Shown: positions 1-10,480 of the stretch, in pieces
How the letters are laid out: every line of letters starts with the position of its first letter
How positions within the stretch are numbered: the first letter of the stretch is position 1
Assembly (NCBI GenBank): GCA_022410635.1
Contig: JAJVDF010000587.1
Span: 273,686 to 337,685 of the forward strand
Source: Tretioscincus oriximinensis
Lineage: Eukaryota > Chordata > Lepidosauria > Squamata > Gymnophthalmidae
Reading direction: 5' to 3'
DNA: 64,000 nucleotides
Program-made: the position numbers and the translations under genes
The notes under the pieces: generated by a model
Told to the model about the DNA's origin: nothing
What the model saw: the letters and a program-made list of their open reading frames with translations, nothing else
Database searches by the model: none

Positions 1-345
1 CCCCATTATATTCCCTTGTATACTCAGCACATGGCATACCCCATAAGTCATTGCTATTTTATTACAGTACCCAGCGTTCTCTGTGAGCCAAGGAACTTTT
101 AGCCTTGAAGTCTCGCGAGATTCACGATTATTACCACAATGGAAGGGCCCATACACAAAGGTTGTTTTTTTGGATTTTAGAGACATTTTCTATGTAATCG
201 ATCAAGCAGAGGTGGCTGGAAAATCCAAGGTCACGGGCCTTTTTAGATAGTGGATTGCTGAGCCTGCATAAACCCGTGGGGTGAATTCAGCCTGTACCAT
301 CTCGGTAAAAGTCCTTTGTGGGGAGGCAGCCTAAGCTTGGAACAT
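1..345 (+). repeat. Dispersed repeat family Y, copy 1
   Basis: About 240 bases here align with 5640-5960: both contain CCATAAGTCATTGCT, then CAGC(A/G)TTCTCTG(C/T)GAGCCAA, an 'aagtctc...gag' block, TTTTGGATTTTAGAGA, and a GGCTGGAAA block in the same order. Divergence is high. No coding potential or clear terminal repeats were found, so the family is unclassified. Confidence 0.5.
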
Positions 346-379
346 TACCATGATGCCTTTCAATTACAAAGATTAATTG

Positions 380-1316
380 AAATATAATATGGGAAAATGA
401 GTTGGGACGGATAGAAAAAACATAAAAATGGCAAAATACTATTTAAAGATTGAAGTAGGAGGATGAAAGATTATGGAAAGAATCATTCAAAGACACAATG
501 GCAGTGTGGAAAAAATGGAAAACTAAATTAGTGGAAGGGGAATCTAAATTAGCATAAATGTGGGTAATTAATAAAAATGATGCAGCAGCTAAGAGTGGAT
601 TTTTTAACAAAATTAAAGGGGTTTGGATGGGAGATAATAGAACAGCTGTGTAAGGTAGATGAAAATCCAAAAGAAAGAGCATTATTAAATGGATACAGAC
701 AATAGGGTCATTTATAAATGCAGAGAATAAAAACATTGATAAGGAGAGACGATGTGGAATTTGAAAAAATGATAAGAAAAAGTAATGAAAAAGGAGAAAG
801 GAATTGCAAGCAGAATGTATAAAATATTAATAACAGTGAAAATGAAGGTAAAGGAAGAAATGTATGGGACATGGAATATGGATATTGAAATAAGAAGATA
901 GGAAATAGGGAAAGAAATAGTAAGAATCAAAGAAGAGAAATAATAGAATGGCAGAAACAAGAAGGAAAATATTTCATAAATAATATAGAATACTTGCACA
1001 ATTAACACTTCTTTGCTAATATTTCTGGCCGAAGTTGTCATAGGTACCAACAAAGACGTACATTTATGCACGTGGTATGGGAATGTGGAAAAGTCTAGGA
1101 ATATTGGAAGAAAGTTGAAAGAGAAATAAATGCTATGTTAATGCTATGTAGATCATGCTAACTAGTAAGAATGCTGTTTTACACAGAGGATTGGAAAATA
1201 TAAGGCCGGGACAAACTAGGGAAACGATCGAAAAGGCTAACAATATGTGCACAAACTGTTCTGATCGAATTATGGAAATATCAGATAAAAAATTGATTTT
1301 TATTTTTAATCTCCCC
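380..1316 (+). mobile_element. Degenerate L1 LINE ORF2 3' region (copy A)
   Basis: The plus strand is A-rich and reads, with frameshifts and stops, like the C-terminal third of L1 ORF2: near 470-540 a stretch ...SFKDTMAVWKKWKTKL, and near 1062-1100 TFMHVVWECGKV, matching the FxHMWxEC motif of the L1 C-terminal zinc-knuckle region seen in better copies at 6680 and 42540. Many stops make it a dead copy. Confidence 0.5.
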
Positions 1317-1368
1317 AAGACCTTCAATATAGGGCAGTATAGAAATGCAAATAAATAAATAAATAATA
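1317..1368 (+). repeat. L2-type 3' tail fragment
   Basis: It has the block 'agaccttcaatatagggcag' followed by TATAGAAATGCAAATAAATAAATAAATAA. This is the typical L2-derived 3' end (…GGGTATAGGGCGGTATAGAAAT(AAAT)n) seen elsewhere in the window, for example at 59930-59965. Confidence 0.55.
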
Positions 1369-1705
1369 CATGTCATTATGACAGAAATATCAAATTGCAT
1401 AATTAATAATCTAGAGAATATTCAGAAAGTAAAAGATAGACAGAAATGGTCAATTAAGGAGTGAGGCAAAAAAGTTAAAGTTAAGATTAAGATTAAGATT
1501 CCAGATGTGATATCCCTTTGTGTGCTAGATAATAATTAGTAATTGAGGGACTGTGAAGAGAGGAGGGAGGGGTGGCTAAGGGGTTAAAAGAAAATCAAAA
1601 CATTGAAATATTGATGTATGGAATTTTGAAATGGATTGTATTGTATTGAAAATGAAATAAAATGTTTTAAAGAAACAGGAAAAAATAGAAAATGAACTTA
1701 TACGA
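1369..1705. other. AT-rich sequence without recognised feature
   Basis: It contains A-rich stretches that may be further decayed L1 3' UTR, ending in 'gaaataaaatgttttaaagaaaca' near 1655-1678. No gene is seen. Confidence 0.4.
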
Positions 1706-1912
1706 GAAAAGCTTAATGAAGCTGCTGGGGACCCCAGCTTTTGTGATAAGCACTTGCCATTGTGAAAAATGGTATCGAAAAGCAAGCAGAAATACAATTA
1801 AGAACCATGAAACCAGAAACAAAAACAAAACAGAAATGAACGTGAGGTTTGTTTCTGTTGACAACTGGAACCTCATCTACAATAAAGATGAGGAAAGGTT
1901 TCTGAGTGCCTG
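1706..1912 (+). repeat. Dispersed repeat family X, copy 1
   Basis: It shares the ordered blocks GTGAAAAA, AAAGCAGGCAGAAATACAA-like, ACCATGAAACC(A/G)GAAAC and TGTTGACAACTGGAAC with copies at 3690-4040 and 33150-34320. No terminal inverted repeats are obvious; the class is unknown. Confidence 0.5.
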
Positions 1913-2179
1913 CTAGCTTAGGGGAAAGAAAGCAACTCCAAAGGATTCCCTTTTCTGCTTTCTGTTGTCTCCTGCCCGGTTTTAGTGTTTGCACACAGGG
2001 AGGAAACCAGGACAAAAGAGGTGTGGGCAGGGCCGTTATTTAGGGAAAATATAGATTCTGTTATTACTAAAAAGATATTAATATTTTTATTGCTGTTATT
2101 ACTAAAAAGCCCAAAGTAGCTGAGGGAAGAGGGGGCTTAAATAAATAAGTAAATAAGTAAATTACAGCCCATGGGCAAA

Positions 2180-2490
2180 GTACAGTCTAAATCCAGTCCA
2201 GGGTGCGGGGAATAGCAGGCTGATGACTTTTTCTCTGTAGCTGTGTTGTGATCAGATCGGCTAAAGGAAAGAAGAAGTGGGGGAATAAACGCCAGAGTGC
2301 ACTTAACACAAATTGCGTTAAACTGCTCCTGCGATGGTTTTCTGAGAGAACTCTGCTCAGAACATGCATTGCTGTTTGGACTGAGCATGGCCACTGATAT
2401 TTTCCTGTGGGGTTATAGGGAAAATTCATGTGGCCAACTCGGATTCAAGCAGCTTTGGATCTAGATTTCCCATCTCGTGAGAACTTGGCC
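2180..2490 (+). repeat. TIR element family U, truncated 3' copy
   Basis: It aligns with 25215-25577: AGAGTGCACTTAA, a TGATGGTTTT(C/T)TGAG block, GCATTGCTGTTTGGACTG, GGATTCAAGCAGCTTTGGAT and the end TTTCCCATCTCGTGAGAACTTGGCC, which is the inverted form of the family terminus. The 5' half is missing or decayed. Confidence 0.45.
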
Positions 2491-3199
2491 AAAGTCTATA
2501 TAAAAAAGTTTTATTTTGTGTTTGGGAAAAAAAACGGTAGAACTGATTCAAGGAGAGAACAAACCAGGTAGACAACAGCTATGACATTAAAGGGATACGA
2601 AGAGTCCTGCCTGCTGTAGGAAGGAAGGTTTTTTCCTTCCTGGCAGCACACTAACTGGGGAAGCACAATGCTTTGAGTTTCAACTGTATTAGCTTTCTGC
2701 AGGGATCCCTCCTCCCAATTTTATTTTCCCCTGCCTTGTTTCAATTTACTCCTCACGATGATTTGAGGCTGGAGCAGAGCCTTAAGAAAGATAAAGAGCT
2801 GCAGCTCACTGCTTAATTAGGNGCTGCACAGGAGTGCTGGCTTTTCAAGAACTCTTCAGCCCAGACTATTGCTGGTAAAAAGGAGAGCTGAGAGGCAGAC
2901 AAGAAAGGGATATAGAAAGACAGAAAGTGTGTGTATAGAATGCTACGTCTAGGACAGTGTGGAGGACACAATGCCAGTAGCTGTGTATGTACAAACTGGA
3001 GAATGGAAGGAAAAAATCAGGGAATTGAAGGAAATGAGAGAAAGAAGGAAGATGGGGAAAGGTCTGTCATTGCCCTGATAGTCGGGAGGAAAATAAGTGA
3101 GTTATGCTGGCTCCTCCTCAGGATTTAGCCCTTTCCACACTGATCCTTATTCTGGATTATATCTTAGAATAGATTGGTCCAACAATGGGAAATTTTCCA
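2491..3199. other. Sequence without recognised gene
   Basis: No ORF with coding character is seen. A stretch at 2720-2830 is even in base composition and ends in CTTAATTAGG; it is the only part that does not look like eroded repeat. Confidence 0.4.
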
Positions 3200-3413
3200 C
3201 CCTGGGAAATTTCTGCCTGGACTACTTGCCCCACCCCTTTTTCTGTCACATGACTTCTGGTGGTGGTCAGTTTGGGTCATGTGACTTTCGGCCCCAGCCC
3301 CTTTTTGGGCACATGATTGCTCACATGACCCAAAGTGGCCGCCCCCAGTAAAAAGTATGTAGGGCTAAGGGGAAGGAGAAACTCCGATCCTGGAGTTTTT
3401 CCCTTGTACAGTA
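3200..3413 (+). repeat. E-box-rich dispersed repeat (copy 1)
   Basis: It contains repeated CACATGAC/GTCATGTGAC words (about 3247, 3278, 3308, 3321) separated by GGCCCCAGCCCCTTTTTGGGC. The complement of 58770-58960 carries the same blocks in the same order, so this is an interspersed repeat. The T element at 3414 is inserted at its end: the flank continues after 3609 in the GGGGGAAACTC-like style seen at 58980. Confidence 0.45.
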
Positions 3414-3609
3414 TAGGCTGACCGGATGACCCCTTTTGGGGAGGGTTGAAAACCTGGTTTTGGGGTGCCTCCCATTTTTGGCTGAGGAAATTAAAAAAAA
3501 AATGAACAAAAAATCTTTGTTTGAAAAAAAAAAATTCCTCAGCAAAAAACGGGAGGCACCCCAAAACTAGATTTTCACCATCACCCCAAAAGGGGTCATC
3601 TGGTCAGCC
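3414..3609. mobile_element. TIR element family T (TAGGCTGACC ends), copy 1
   Basis: The two ends are near-perfect inverted repeats: TAGGCTGACCGGATGACCCC at the left, and the complement of GGGGTCATCTGGTCAGCC at the right. The interior is also partly palindromic (GGGTGCCTCCC / GGGAGGCACCCC around an A/T-rich centre). CAGTA flanks both sides (3409-3413, 3610-3614), a probable target duplication. Non-coding, so a MITE-like element. Confidence 0.65.
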
Positions 3610-3689
3610 CAGTACAATATAGCCTCATAAATTGCGGGGGAACTCATACAGGTGCAAGTTTCTCATGCAATTTTCCACTGTTGTTCTTC

Positions 3690-4040
3690 CTGTTGGCTGA
3701 AAAGAAGTTTCAGGGGTGGTGGTACTGGCTACTGATTGTCTAAAGCAGGATCCTCCCTCCCAGGGCTAGCTGTGAGCAGGCTGGGAACTGTAGTCCACAG
3801 GGCAGGGGGCCATGTAGGCTGGGAAGAAGAGGTTATCTGATGCTTGGACTACACTTCACAACAGACCCTGCTGCCAACATAACAGCTCCAACTCGTGTAG
3901 AAAAGCAGGCAGAAATACAACAAATAACCATGAAACTGGAAACAGAATTTTTGCAAGAAGAAGACAAACCAGAAGCTGGTCATTTTTATTGTTGAAAACT
4001 GGAACACTGTCTACAGGGGTTTGTCATTTATGAGGGACAC
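3690..4040 (+). repeat. Dispersed repeat family X, copy 2
   Basis: It holds GAACTGTAGTCCACAGG, TTGGACTACACTTC, AAAGCAGGCAGAAATACAA and ACCATGAAACTGGAAAC. It is continuous across the point where copy 3 is split by an LTR at 33266-34135 and so serves as an empty-site reference. Confidence 0.55.
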
Positions 4041-4372
4041 TTTTCAGTGGTGCTCCAGGAAAGACTATCAGAACTAGGTCCACCCACAAATGATGCAGAA
4101 ATTTCAAAGCCTCACTACTGCTTATTGCTTACTCCAAGGCCTTTCCAATCAGCGACAAGAACTTGAGAAAGAGATATTATCTTAATTCAGACTGTCCTGT
4201 CTACTGTGATGGCAACTTAACCCAATTTGGAAAATATCTGTGATTTGAAAATGAGAGTTATATTACATCTCAGACTGAGAAGTTCTTTGGGGCTGAAGAG
4301 ACAGGACTTAAGAAGAATGACTACCCTGTGGGTAGACTAGTGCTACATATTTTGGGGATCTGCTCTCACATA

Positions 4373-5160
4373 TCATCATCATCATCATCATAGCCTTTAT
4401 TGGCATAAAAAGAAGAAGGACATCCAATGCAAGAAACAAATCAAATATAAACTTTCACAAGTAAGCAACAAAAAGAAGTTACAGCTGAGCAATACGGCAA
4501 AATAAGATTGTAGACCATTCCAAATGGACTCAGGTAGTCAAGGAATCAATTAAATCAATCAAGAAAAAGGCCACCTGTTCCGTAAAGGATTCGTCCTGGT
4601 TGTTCAGAAGAAACCCAATTTTCTGGAAGTCCGGTATGGACATACTAGGCAAAAAAATAGGTTGTTGATATTTTTCTCTGNTTTTTGANCGTAATGNACA
4701 CTGAAACAAGATGTGAAATAGGGAGTCTTGCACCATATGATCGCAAGTGCAAGTACGCAAATGCTTAGGTATTCCTAGAAATCTCCCTCTAAGCTGTCCC
4801 GAGGGGAGGATGTTAAAACGTGCTACAGACATAGCGCGTCTTGAGGCNGGGTTAATCAATGATCTGAGGTAGGCGGCCATGGGCCCCCCATGAACACATA
4901 AATTAAAGCTTACAGGGGAGCAGGTCTTGGAAGCTGCCGACCATAAGCAATCCCAATCNGCTTTCATAAGTGCTGCTTTAACCATCCTACTGGCTTCTAT
5001 CATTGTGTACTGTTCCATTTGCTCTAGAGTGATACCTATGCTATCAAGCTTGGCATAAATCTCGACCTGCCAAGAAGAAGCTANGGAATCTTGTAGCAGG
5101 AGATTAAGGAGACTTCCATGGGTTGCAGAGTAATGGATCTTGATCCAATAGGTCAAGGTT
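4373..5160 (-). mobile_element. Non-LTR retrotransposon 3' end, ORF2 C-terminus, clade unclear
   Basis: The complementary strand has a 208-codon open frame (5156 to 4530, four N-containing codons) that ends 155 bases before an (ATC)n/(GAT)n tail at 4373-4391. The tail is preceded by an AATAAAGGCTA-type end. The frame carries a C-x-C-x-H-x11-C cluster (RTCTCDHMVQ… then LFHILFQC) as in the C-terminal zinc knuckles of CR1/L2/Vingi-type LINEs, with a helix-rich tail after it (QVAFFLIDLIDSL). It starts with a Trp-rich segment, MTYWIKIHYSATHGSL. It is 5'-truncated and too short to hold the reverse transcriptase domain, so clade assignment is open. Confidence 0.6.
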
Positions 5161-5639
5161 TTAATCCACGCTAGACGCTCTGTGCAAGTGTCAATTTAGT
5201 TTCAGGGGAAAATATGAAGCACTAGTTACTCTGCAGTCCATGCTCTTGAAAAATATTTTGCCAACATGAAAGGCATGCAACAATCACATTTTGCCATGAA
5301 CGGTGTGCAAGCTCCCAGTTTACCTTTCAGACTAAGATTACCTTGTGCTCAAGATGCACACGAGTTCAAATTGCCAGATTGGTGGTATAAAGGACAGCCT
5401 TATGTAGCTTGTAAGTAAGTACAAATTATGGTGTGATGTAGAGGTATATCAAGGCTTTTTTGATGAGAAGAATTAGGTAAAATAAGAGGGTTTGTTGGTA
5501 AACTGATTATAGCAAAATACTCCTTTAGAGAAGGCTTTGGGTCCCTCCCATGACATGTTTTATTTTGCTATTTTTTTTTTAATTCGGAAAAACATTCATA
5601 ATTCCGTTCTATATATCTTCAATTTTTCATGCTGTTTCC
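5161..5639. other. Sequence without recognised feature
   Basis: Ordinary AT-leaning sequence; no frame, repeat partner or tail was found. Confidence 0.4.
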
Positions 5640-5960
5640 TGTGTTCTCGTTATGTTGCCTTGCATTCTTGTCCCATGACATGGCCCATAAGTCATTGCTG
5701 CACTTGCCTGACGACAATTCTCAGCATTCTCTGCGAGCCAAGAATCAATGAAATTTTATATCTAGCCTCAAAATCTCAAGAGGTTTATCACGTTCTCATT
5801 ACTAAATTCCCTACGAAGGCTACATTTTGGATTTTAGAGAAGTCCGCTATGAAATCGGACAAACATTCATGGCTGGAAATATTCATTTCTGACCACTGAA
5901 AGCTTTGTAATTGGCTCCAACCTGATGTGAGCTTGGAACTTAGTATAGAGGCTGAATCAA
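5640..5960 (+). repeat. Dispersed repeat family Y, copy 2
   Basis: Partner of 1-345. It keeps the same block order, and extends further into GGAAATATTCATTT and TGATGTGAGCTTGGAAC. No target duplication is visible. Confidence 0.5.
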
Positions 5961-6559
5961 AACAACTGTCCAAATATGGAGGACCTTGGTTCGATCGGCC
6001 TGAGACTGATTTGTTAATCGACATCACCTTGTTTTCCATTGCGATTGAAACATGAAAAAGAAATACAGCACAAATATGATGTTTGTATAGATCCTTTTCA
6101 GCTTCCCAGTTTGTTGGCTCGTTTTTGCAGAAAACCAATTTGAAGCCTTCAAAAATTACATTTTCTTGGGTTTTTTTCTGTCAAAAAAGGAGTTTCCAAG
6201 TTCCCTTTCCTGAAAACAATTCGAGATTAAAAACTGACCTAGAGTACATTGAAAGGACAACAAAGGGTGATTATTATTACTTTATAACTTTATTAAAAAT
6301 GCATTTGATTTGTATTCTCTTGCAGACACACAGAGCTATTTAATTTCTTTCACTGTAGGCTTCCTACCAGCAAGTGAGCAGATTAAAGGCGAGATATAAG
6401 ACTCCCTGGGTATTGAGTTGTATGGTTAGACTAATTATACAAGGCTTCTTCGTGGCCTACTAAAAGCTGGTTGGTTATTTATTTACATATTTTTCTGTTT
6501 ATTTATTACTTTCACTGTTAGGAGAGAAATAGTTATGCTGCAGGCACAGAAGTTTTTCC
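5961..6559. other. Sequence without recognised feature
   Basis: It contains short A/T tracts only; a TTATTTATTTACAT-type low-complexity run lies near 6475-6510. Confidence 0.35.
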
Positions 6560-7310
6560 TACCTGGATATTTCTGGGATTTTCACCAGTTGTACAAGCAG
6601 AGGTTCTGACATGCATTACAGCGCATCAGGAAAAAAGGTGCAATAAATATTACTAGAATCTCACCATTATGTTGGCACGGGTGCGGTAATAGGGGCTCAT
6701 ATTTCCACATGTGGGTGTATTGCCCGATGGTTACAAGATTTTGGGGGAAAATCAGAGATGTACTAAAGTTGGTTACCGACATTTAGATCCCTGACTCTCC
6801 TGTGATCTGGCTATTTGGACCATTGGGGTTTCTTAACATTAGCGACCAGCATAAATACTGTATAGACAGGGGTACATTAGCAGGACACATGGTTATAGTG
6901 AAAGAATGGAAAAATCAACAAAATTGGTCTATAGAACTGTGGTGGCACTACCTTATGGAGTTCATGATTTTTGATATTCTGCAAGGCAAAAGACTACTCT
7001 TCATCGGGATCCATCTCAAACCACATTGGACAATAAATTGGCAACCGTTTATTACACATGCTTCAAGCAACAATGCACATATACTGTTAAAAGAAACTAT
7101 AAAGATGTTCCGTGAACAACGTTGGATTCTTTAAAACAAATATGAAACATTAATCCAAAATTAGACGAACTGTACCGTTCTAAGGGGAAGATGGGAGGGA
7201 TTGTGGGGGAAACGAAATTATTTTGCTTTGTATTGTTTGTAATATGTATGTTATTTTTTCTTTGTTTTTGAAAAAATAAAAAAAATCAGCATCTGAAAAA
7301 AAACTGGAAC
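6560..7310 (+). mobile_element. L1 LINE 3' end with ORF2 C-terminus (copy B)
   Basis: The frame around 6671-6780 reads CWHGCGNRGSYFHMW, the zinc-knuckle-like C-x3-C-x7-H motif of the L1 ORF2 C-terminus. After a frameshift, 6895-7134 reads EWKNQQNWSIELWWHYLMEF and ends ...REQRWIL-stop. It matches copy D (EKQNWTIQIWYEYLAEF; LLDQRLFV-stop) residue for residue in pattern. The 3' UTR has a TTTGTTTTTG stretch and an A-rich tail with AATAAAAAAAATC near 7270-7290. Frameshifts and stops make it inactive. Confidence 0.75.
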
Positions 7311-7357
7311 TTCCTGATTGCGGATTCATTCTGAAATCTTTGCAAATGGCCCATATG

Positions 7358-7715
7358 AAGAGCCAGTTTGGTGTAGTGGTTAGAGTGTTGGACTCGCAAC
7401 TGGTAGTCTCCCGGTTCGATTCCCCACTCCTCCATGAAAGCCAGCTGGGTGACCTTGGGCCAGTCACACTTCTTTGAACTCCTCAGCCCCACTTACTCCA
7501 AAGAGTATCTGTTGTGGAGAAAGCAACAAAAGCTATATGTACCGCTCTTTGGTTAGCCAACCTGAGACCTTCGGGTATAGGACGAGATATAAACATAAAC
7601 AAATAAATAAATAATAAATAAATAAATATAAAAGCTATGTGCACCACACTATGGTTGGCTGCCCTGAGACCTTCGAGTATGGGGCGGGATACAAGTACAA
7701 ATAAATAATTTTTTT
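7358..7715 (+). mobile_element. tRNA-headed CORE/MIR-type SINE (SINE A), copy 1
   Basis: A tRNA-like head has an A box (TGGTGTAGTGG, about 7370) and a B box (GGTTCGATTCC, 7413-7423). A CORE-type body follows (GCTGGGTGACCTTGGGCCAG, then CTCAGCCCCACTTACT) and an L2-like tail (GAGACCTTCGGGTATAGGAC… then AAATAAATAAATAATAAATA). A second tail unit (7633-7715) with GAGTATGGGGCGGGATACAAG follows, suggesting a duplicated or second partial insertion. A box and B box confirm RNA polymerase III origin; it is not a tRNA gene because the acceptor-stem pairing and body are lost. Confidence 0.85.
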
Positions 7716-7769
7716 GAAAAAGTCCCATTCCAAGCCTTTATTTGCCACTCACTTAACATGAGAAGGCAG

Positions 7770-7925
7770 GATCTCGTGAGAAGATGCCAGTACCACACAA
7801 TGCTGGAATCTCATAGTCAGTATTTACTTCCTTGTTCATCCATGCAGAATCTTCATACTGAGCACACTCAAGATTTACTTCCTGGTTAGTTGGCACATCT
7901 CTTCCACGTGTATCTAAAGGTTTTC
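7770..7925 (-). repeat. TIR element family H, fragment
   Basis: It contains CAGTATTTACTTCCTTGTTC and CCATGCAGAATC in the order of the family H inner region (compare the complement of 41050-41110). The ends are lost. Confidence 0.4.
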
Positions 7926-7936
7926 TATGTCAGGCC

Positions 7937-8450
7937 ATGCCTGGTCTGAAGGAGGATTCTGACTCAGAGCTTGAGGAAGCCTCTCACCAGACACATCTGC
8001 CCCAGCAGCCAGGTGTTTCCCCAGAGATTGACCAGGATGAAGAGCAAGAGGAAAGTTCCAGTCTGGATAGGGTTAAAGAGTTTTTAACAGATAGGAAGCA
8101 GCAGGTGGAGCTTAGGAATTCCAAGAGGCTGCTGCAGAAATGGCAGTCTGAAGATGCTATATATGCTGTCTTGAACCTGGATGCATTTGCTGGAGACAAT
8201 TTGTGTGTTAGTGTTTTTGTACCCAGCTTCCTTGACAGATTTCCCGCTTGGATTGTATCTGCCTGGCTTTTCTCCTGTCCCTGAACTTNGATTGTTTGAC
8301 TACTGTNTTTCTATTACCTTGTATCTGCCTTCTGGGGTGACCTTCTGTCCAACCCACAAGGAAGGATTTTAGGGCATGGTCACAGATTCCATCTGCTCCC
8401 CCATGCCAGGCTTGTGTTTCTGCCTACTTTGTTTAGGCAGCAGAGAAGTA
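7937..8450 (+). other. Unclassified repeat-like segment with acidic 115-codon ORF
   Basis: From ATG 7937 the frame stays open to 8284. The peptide begins MPGLKEDSDSELEEASHQ, is Glu/Asp/Ser-rich for about 50 residues, then has a basic coiled-coil-like part (DRKQQVELRNSKRLLQK). After about residue 85 it becomes hydrophobic and unlike protein. The DNA downstream (CTTGTATCTGCCTTCTGG, GGCATGGTCACAG) has the repetitive CTG/CTT-rich style of retroelement leaders. Possible retroelement or domesticated remnant; no family is recognised. No splice donor was found at the end of the acidic part. Confidence 0.3.
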
Positions 8451-9147
8451 GTACAGACGCTTCAGCCTAATGATTTGTTTGTTAATTGATGAAAGTATGT
8501 ATGCCATGGCTCACAATTTGGTTATTTCATAATTTAATGCTATTGAGGCTTTTAACACGTCGTATGGATGGGGCCCTAGTCTGCCACCCACACTGGACAT
8601 TCTTATGTAAAGCCATTAAGATTCCTTTCAGACCCATTTATCAAATTCAGGTCAGATCNTTCCACTAACAAGCTAATACAATTCACCCAACAAAATCCAA
8701 AATCCAGTTTGAGCTACTGTTGCCATAATGTGTCAGCTAATTAGATGCCACTGTTGTATATTGAATTAACTTGAGATAATTCCATTGTGTATGCAAGGGA
8801 TAATTAGTTTGGCACAATTTATCCGATTACCCTGGTTTAATCATTCCTACCAAAAGTCTTTAATTGTGCCTCCACTTCAGTCCAGAACATACTAGAGGGA
8901 AGGCACCTGAATAAACATGCCTAATTTTCAATACCATCAGGTAACTCTGTTATGAAATGTGGAAGGCATGGCAATTATTTTCACAAAGAAGAGACAAAAA
9001 CACTTTGGCTCAAGAAGACAATCTATAAAGGCAATCATACCTTTGCAAGGGCCACAAGTTTGGTGGGTAGTAGTCCTTACTACTACTCAAGGAGAAACCT
9101 CTTTAGGAAGGGGAAATGTGGATAAGGCCTCTAGTGCACTTCTTCAG
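8451..9147. other. Non-repeat sequence with homeobox-motif-rich block
   Basis: Segment 8690-8880 has several TAATTAG/TTAATT words (AGCTAATTAGATG, GGATAATTAGTTTGG, TTGAATTAACTTGAG) and balanced composition with no repeat partner in the window. That is the usual look of a conserved non-coding element, but conservation cannot be seen here. Confidence 0.3.
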
Positions 9148-9150
9148 TAA

Positions 9151-9764
9151 GGGTGCATTCACACGACTGTTTTATGCCTCAGTTATAACACCATTTTGAA
9201 GGTCACGTCACACGTGTTCAGCGTGTACGAGTAAAACTTCCGCAATAAAGACCGTTTATTCCACAATAAACTATTGCTGGGATAGTCAGGAATAATTGCA
9301 GAGTACATCCGAAACCTCGCAGCCAACCTCCATCACCTTGTAGTCCATTCCCTTCCTCTCCCATGTGACCATTTTTAGTGCAAGAGACAGGAGAGGAGAA
9401 ATCTCCCTGCCTTTTCCTAAGCCCAGGCTGCCTTCTGCTTCCTTTTGGGGGCTGCTGCCTGGAGATCTGCTCTGCAAAAGGAAGAGGAACAAAATCCCCT
9501 CAGCTGATCTATTTGACAGCAGGCGGAGCCGATCTGCAGGATATTCTGCTGAAGGAGGGGAGATGACTGCATTCTGCTGGACCCATCCATACGGAGCCTC
9601 GGTCTGGGTAACGTTTGGGTACAGAGCTTAGCCACCCATATGCCAAAATATCCCAAAANGTCCCAAAACGTTACCCAGACCTAAGCTCCATATGGATGGG
9701 GCCATTTGCTATATTCCGGAATATAAATTTATTTCGGGTTTTAGCTTGCCGTGTGAACGTAGCC
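9151..9764. mobile_element. TIR element family Z, copy 1 (long form)
   Basis: The ends are inverted: GGGTGCATTCACACGAC at the left against the complement of GTGTGAACGTAGCC at the right. TAA flanks both sides (9148-9150 and 9765-9767). It shares ends and inner GCAATAAA…TTTATTC blocks with 42783-43198 and 56875-57282 but is about 200 bases longer because it holds the nested palindrome at 9582-9701. Non-coding. Confidence 0.65.
9582..9701. repeat. Nested palindrome inside family Z copy 1
   Basis: The left arm, CCCATCCATACGGAGCCTCG then GTCTGGGTAACGTTT, is matched by an inverted right arm ending AGCTCCATATGGATGGG (about 38-base arms, few mismatches). Shorter related words (CAGAGCTTAGCCA, CATGCCA) recur at 61190-61216. 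Confidence 0.6.
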
Positions 9765-9767
9765 TAA

Positions 9768-10089
9768 CACTCATTTAGAAAAATTGTTGGGGAGTTGGCT
9801 GTTGAAATATGTGTTGTTTACCTGAGAATAACATTATGAGCTATGGAGTTATTCTATAGTTGCAGCAGTGTTAGAGAACTTTTAGCTCTTCAGAGATTCC
9901 AGTAATAAGATTCTCACTGACGGTCAAACCACTATATAGGAACATTGTGAAAAGCTTGTGATGTGTTGAGAGTTTTGGTAGGAAATTGCAAGGATGAGAG
10001 TCAAAGGAATCTGACATTGTCAGCAAACTATCCAAAAGCATTTAGGAATAGGGATTACTCATGGGTGCTGAGTGTGTCATGTGCACAGA
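9768..10089. other. Sequence without recognised feature
   Basis: Unique-looking sequence with no open frame of note. Confidence 0.35.
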
Positions 10090-10480
10090 AAAAAGTGCGN
10101 TCAGACACGGTATGTGTGTATGTGTGTCGGTCCGTGATGATATTTACATGAGGANGACTCCATTCCAAGAGTTAACAGAATATCTGCAATGTACTAGAAA
10201 AAAAGATCTGTTGCCCTGGGATAGTCTTTAGCTGATATTTTGTGAAACTGNTACGCCTACAGCTACGGAAGTGAGGACTGTGCAAATCTCCATAATGGGA
10301 TTACGGCAGGAAACTGTGAGAAGACACAAGCACAGGTCAAGGCAGAATCGCTGAGTGAGCATGCTCAGTATTTACTTCCTGATTAGCTGTCTCGTTTGTT
10401 CCATGCGGATTTACAGGTGCGCGTGGTGGTTGCATCCTGCAATTGTTTCAATTGTTCCTGCAGCCTTAGTTTCTGGGACA
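10090..10480 (-). mobile_element. TIR element family H, copy 4
   Basis: Read on the complement it matches the inner part of copies at 40934, 50945 and 53376: AAATCCGCATGGAAC, TCAGGAAGTAAATACTGAGC and GATTCTGCC(T/-)TG blocks, then the AACATGTCT-like arm. The core GAGCATGCTC is kept at about 10358. Confidence 0.5.

Noticed and set aside
7365..7430. Possible tRNA gene
   Set aside because: A and B boxes are those of SINE A; the body continues into CORE sequence and there is no tRNA 3' end.
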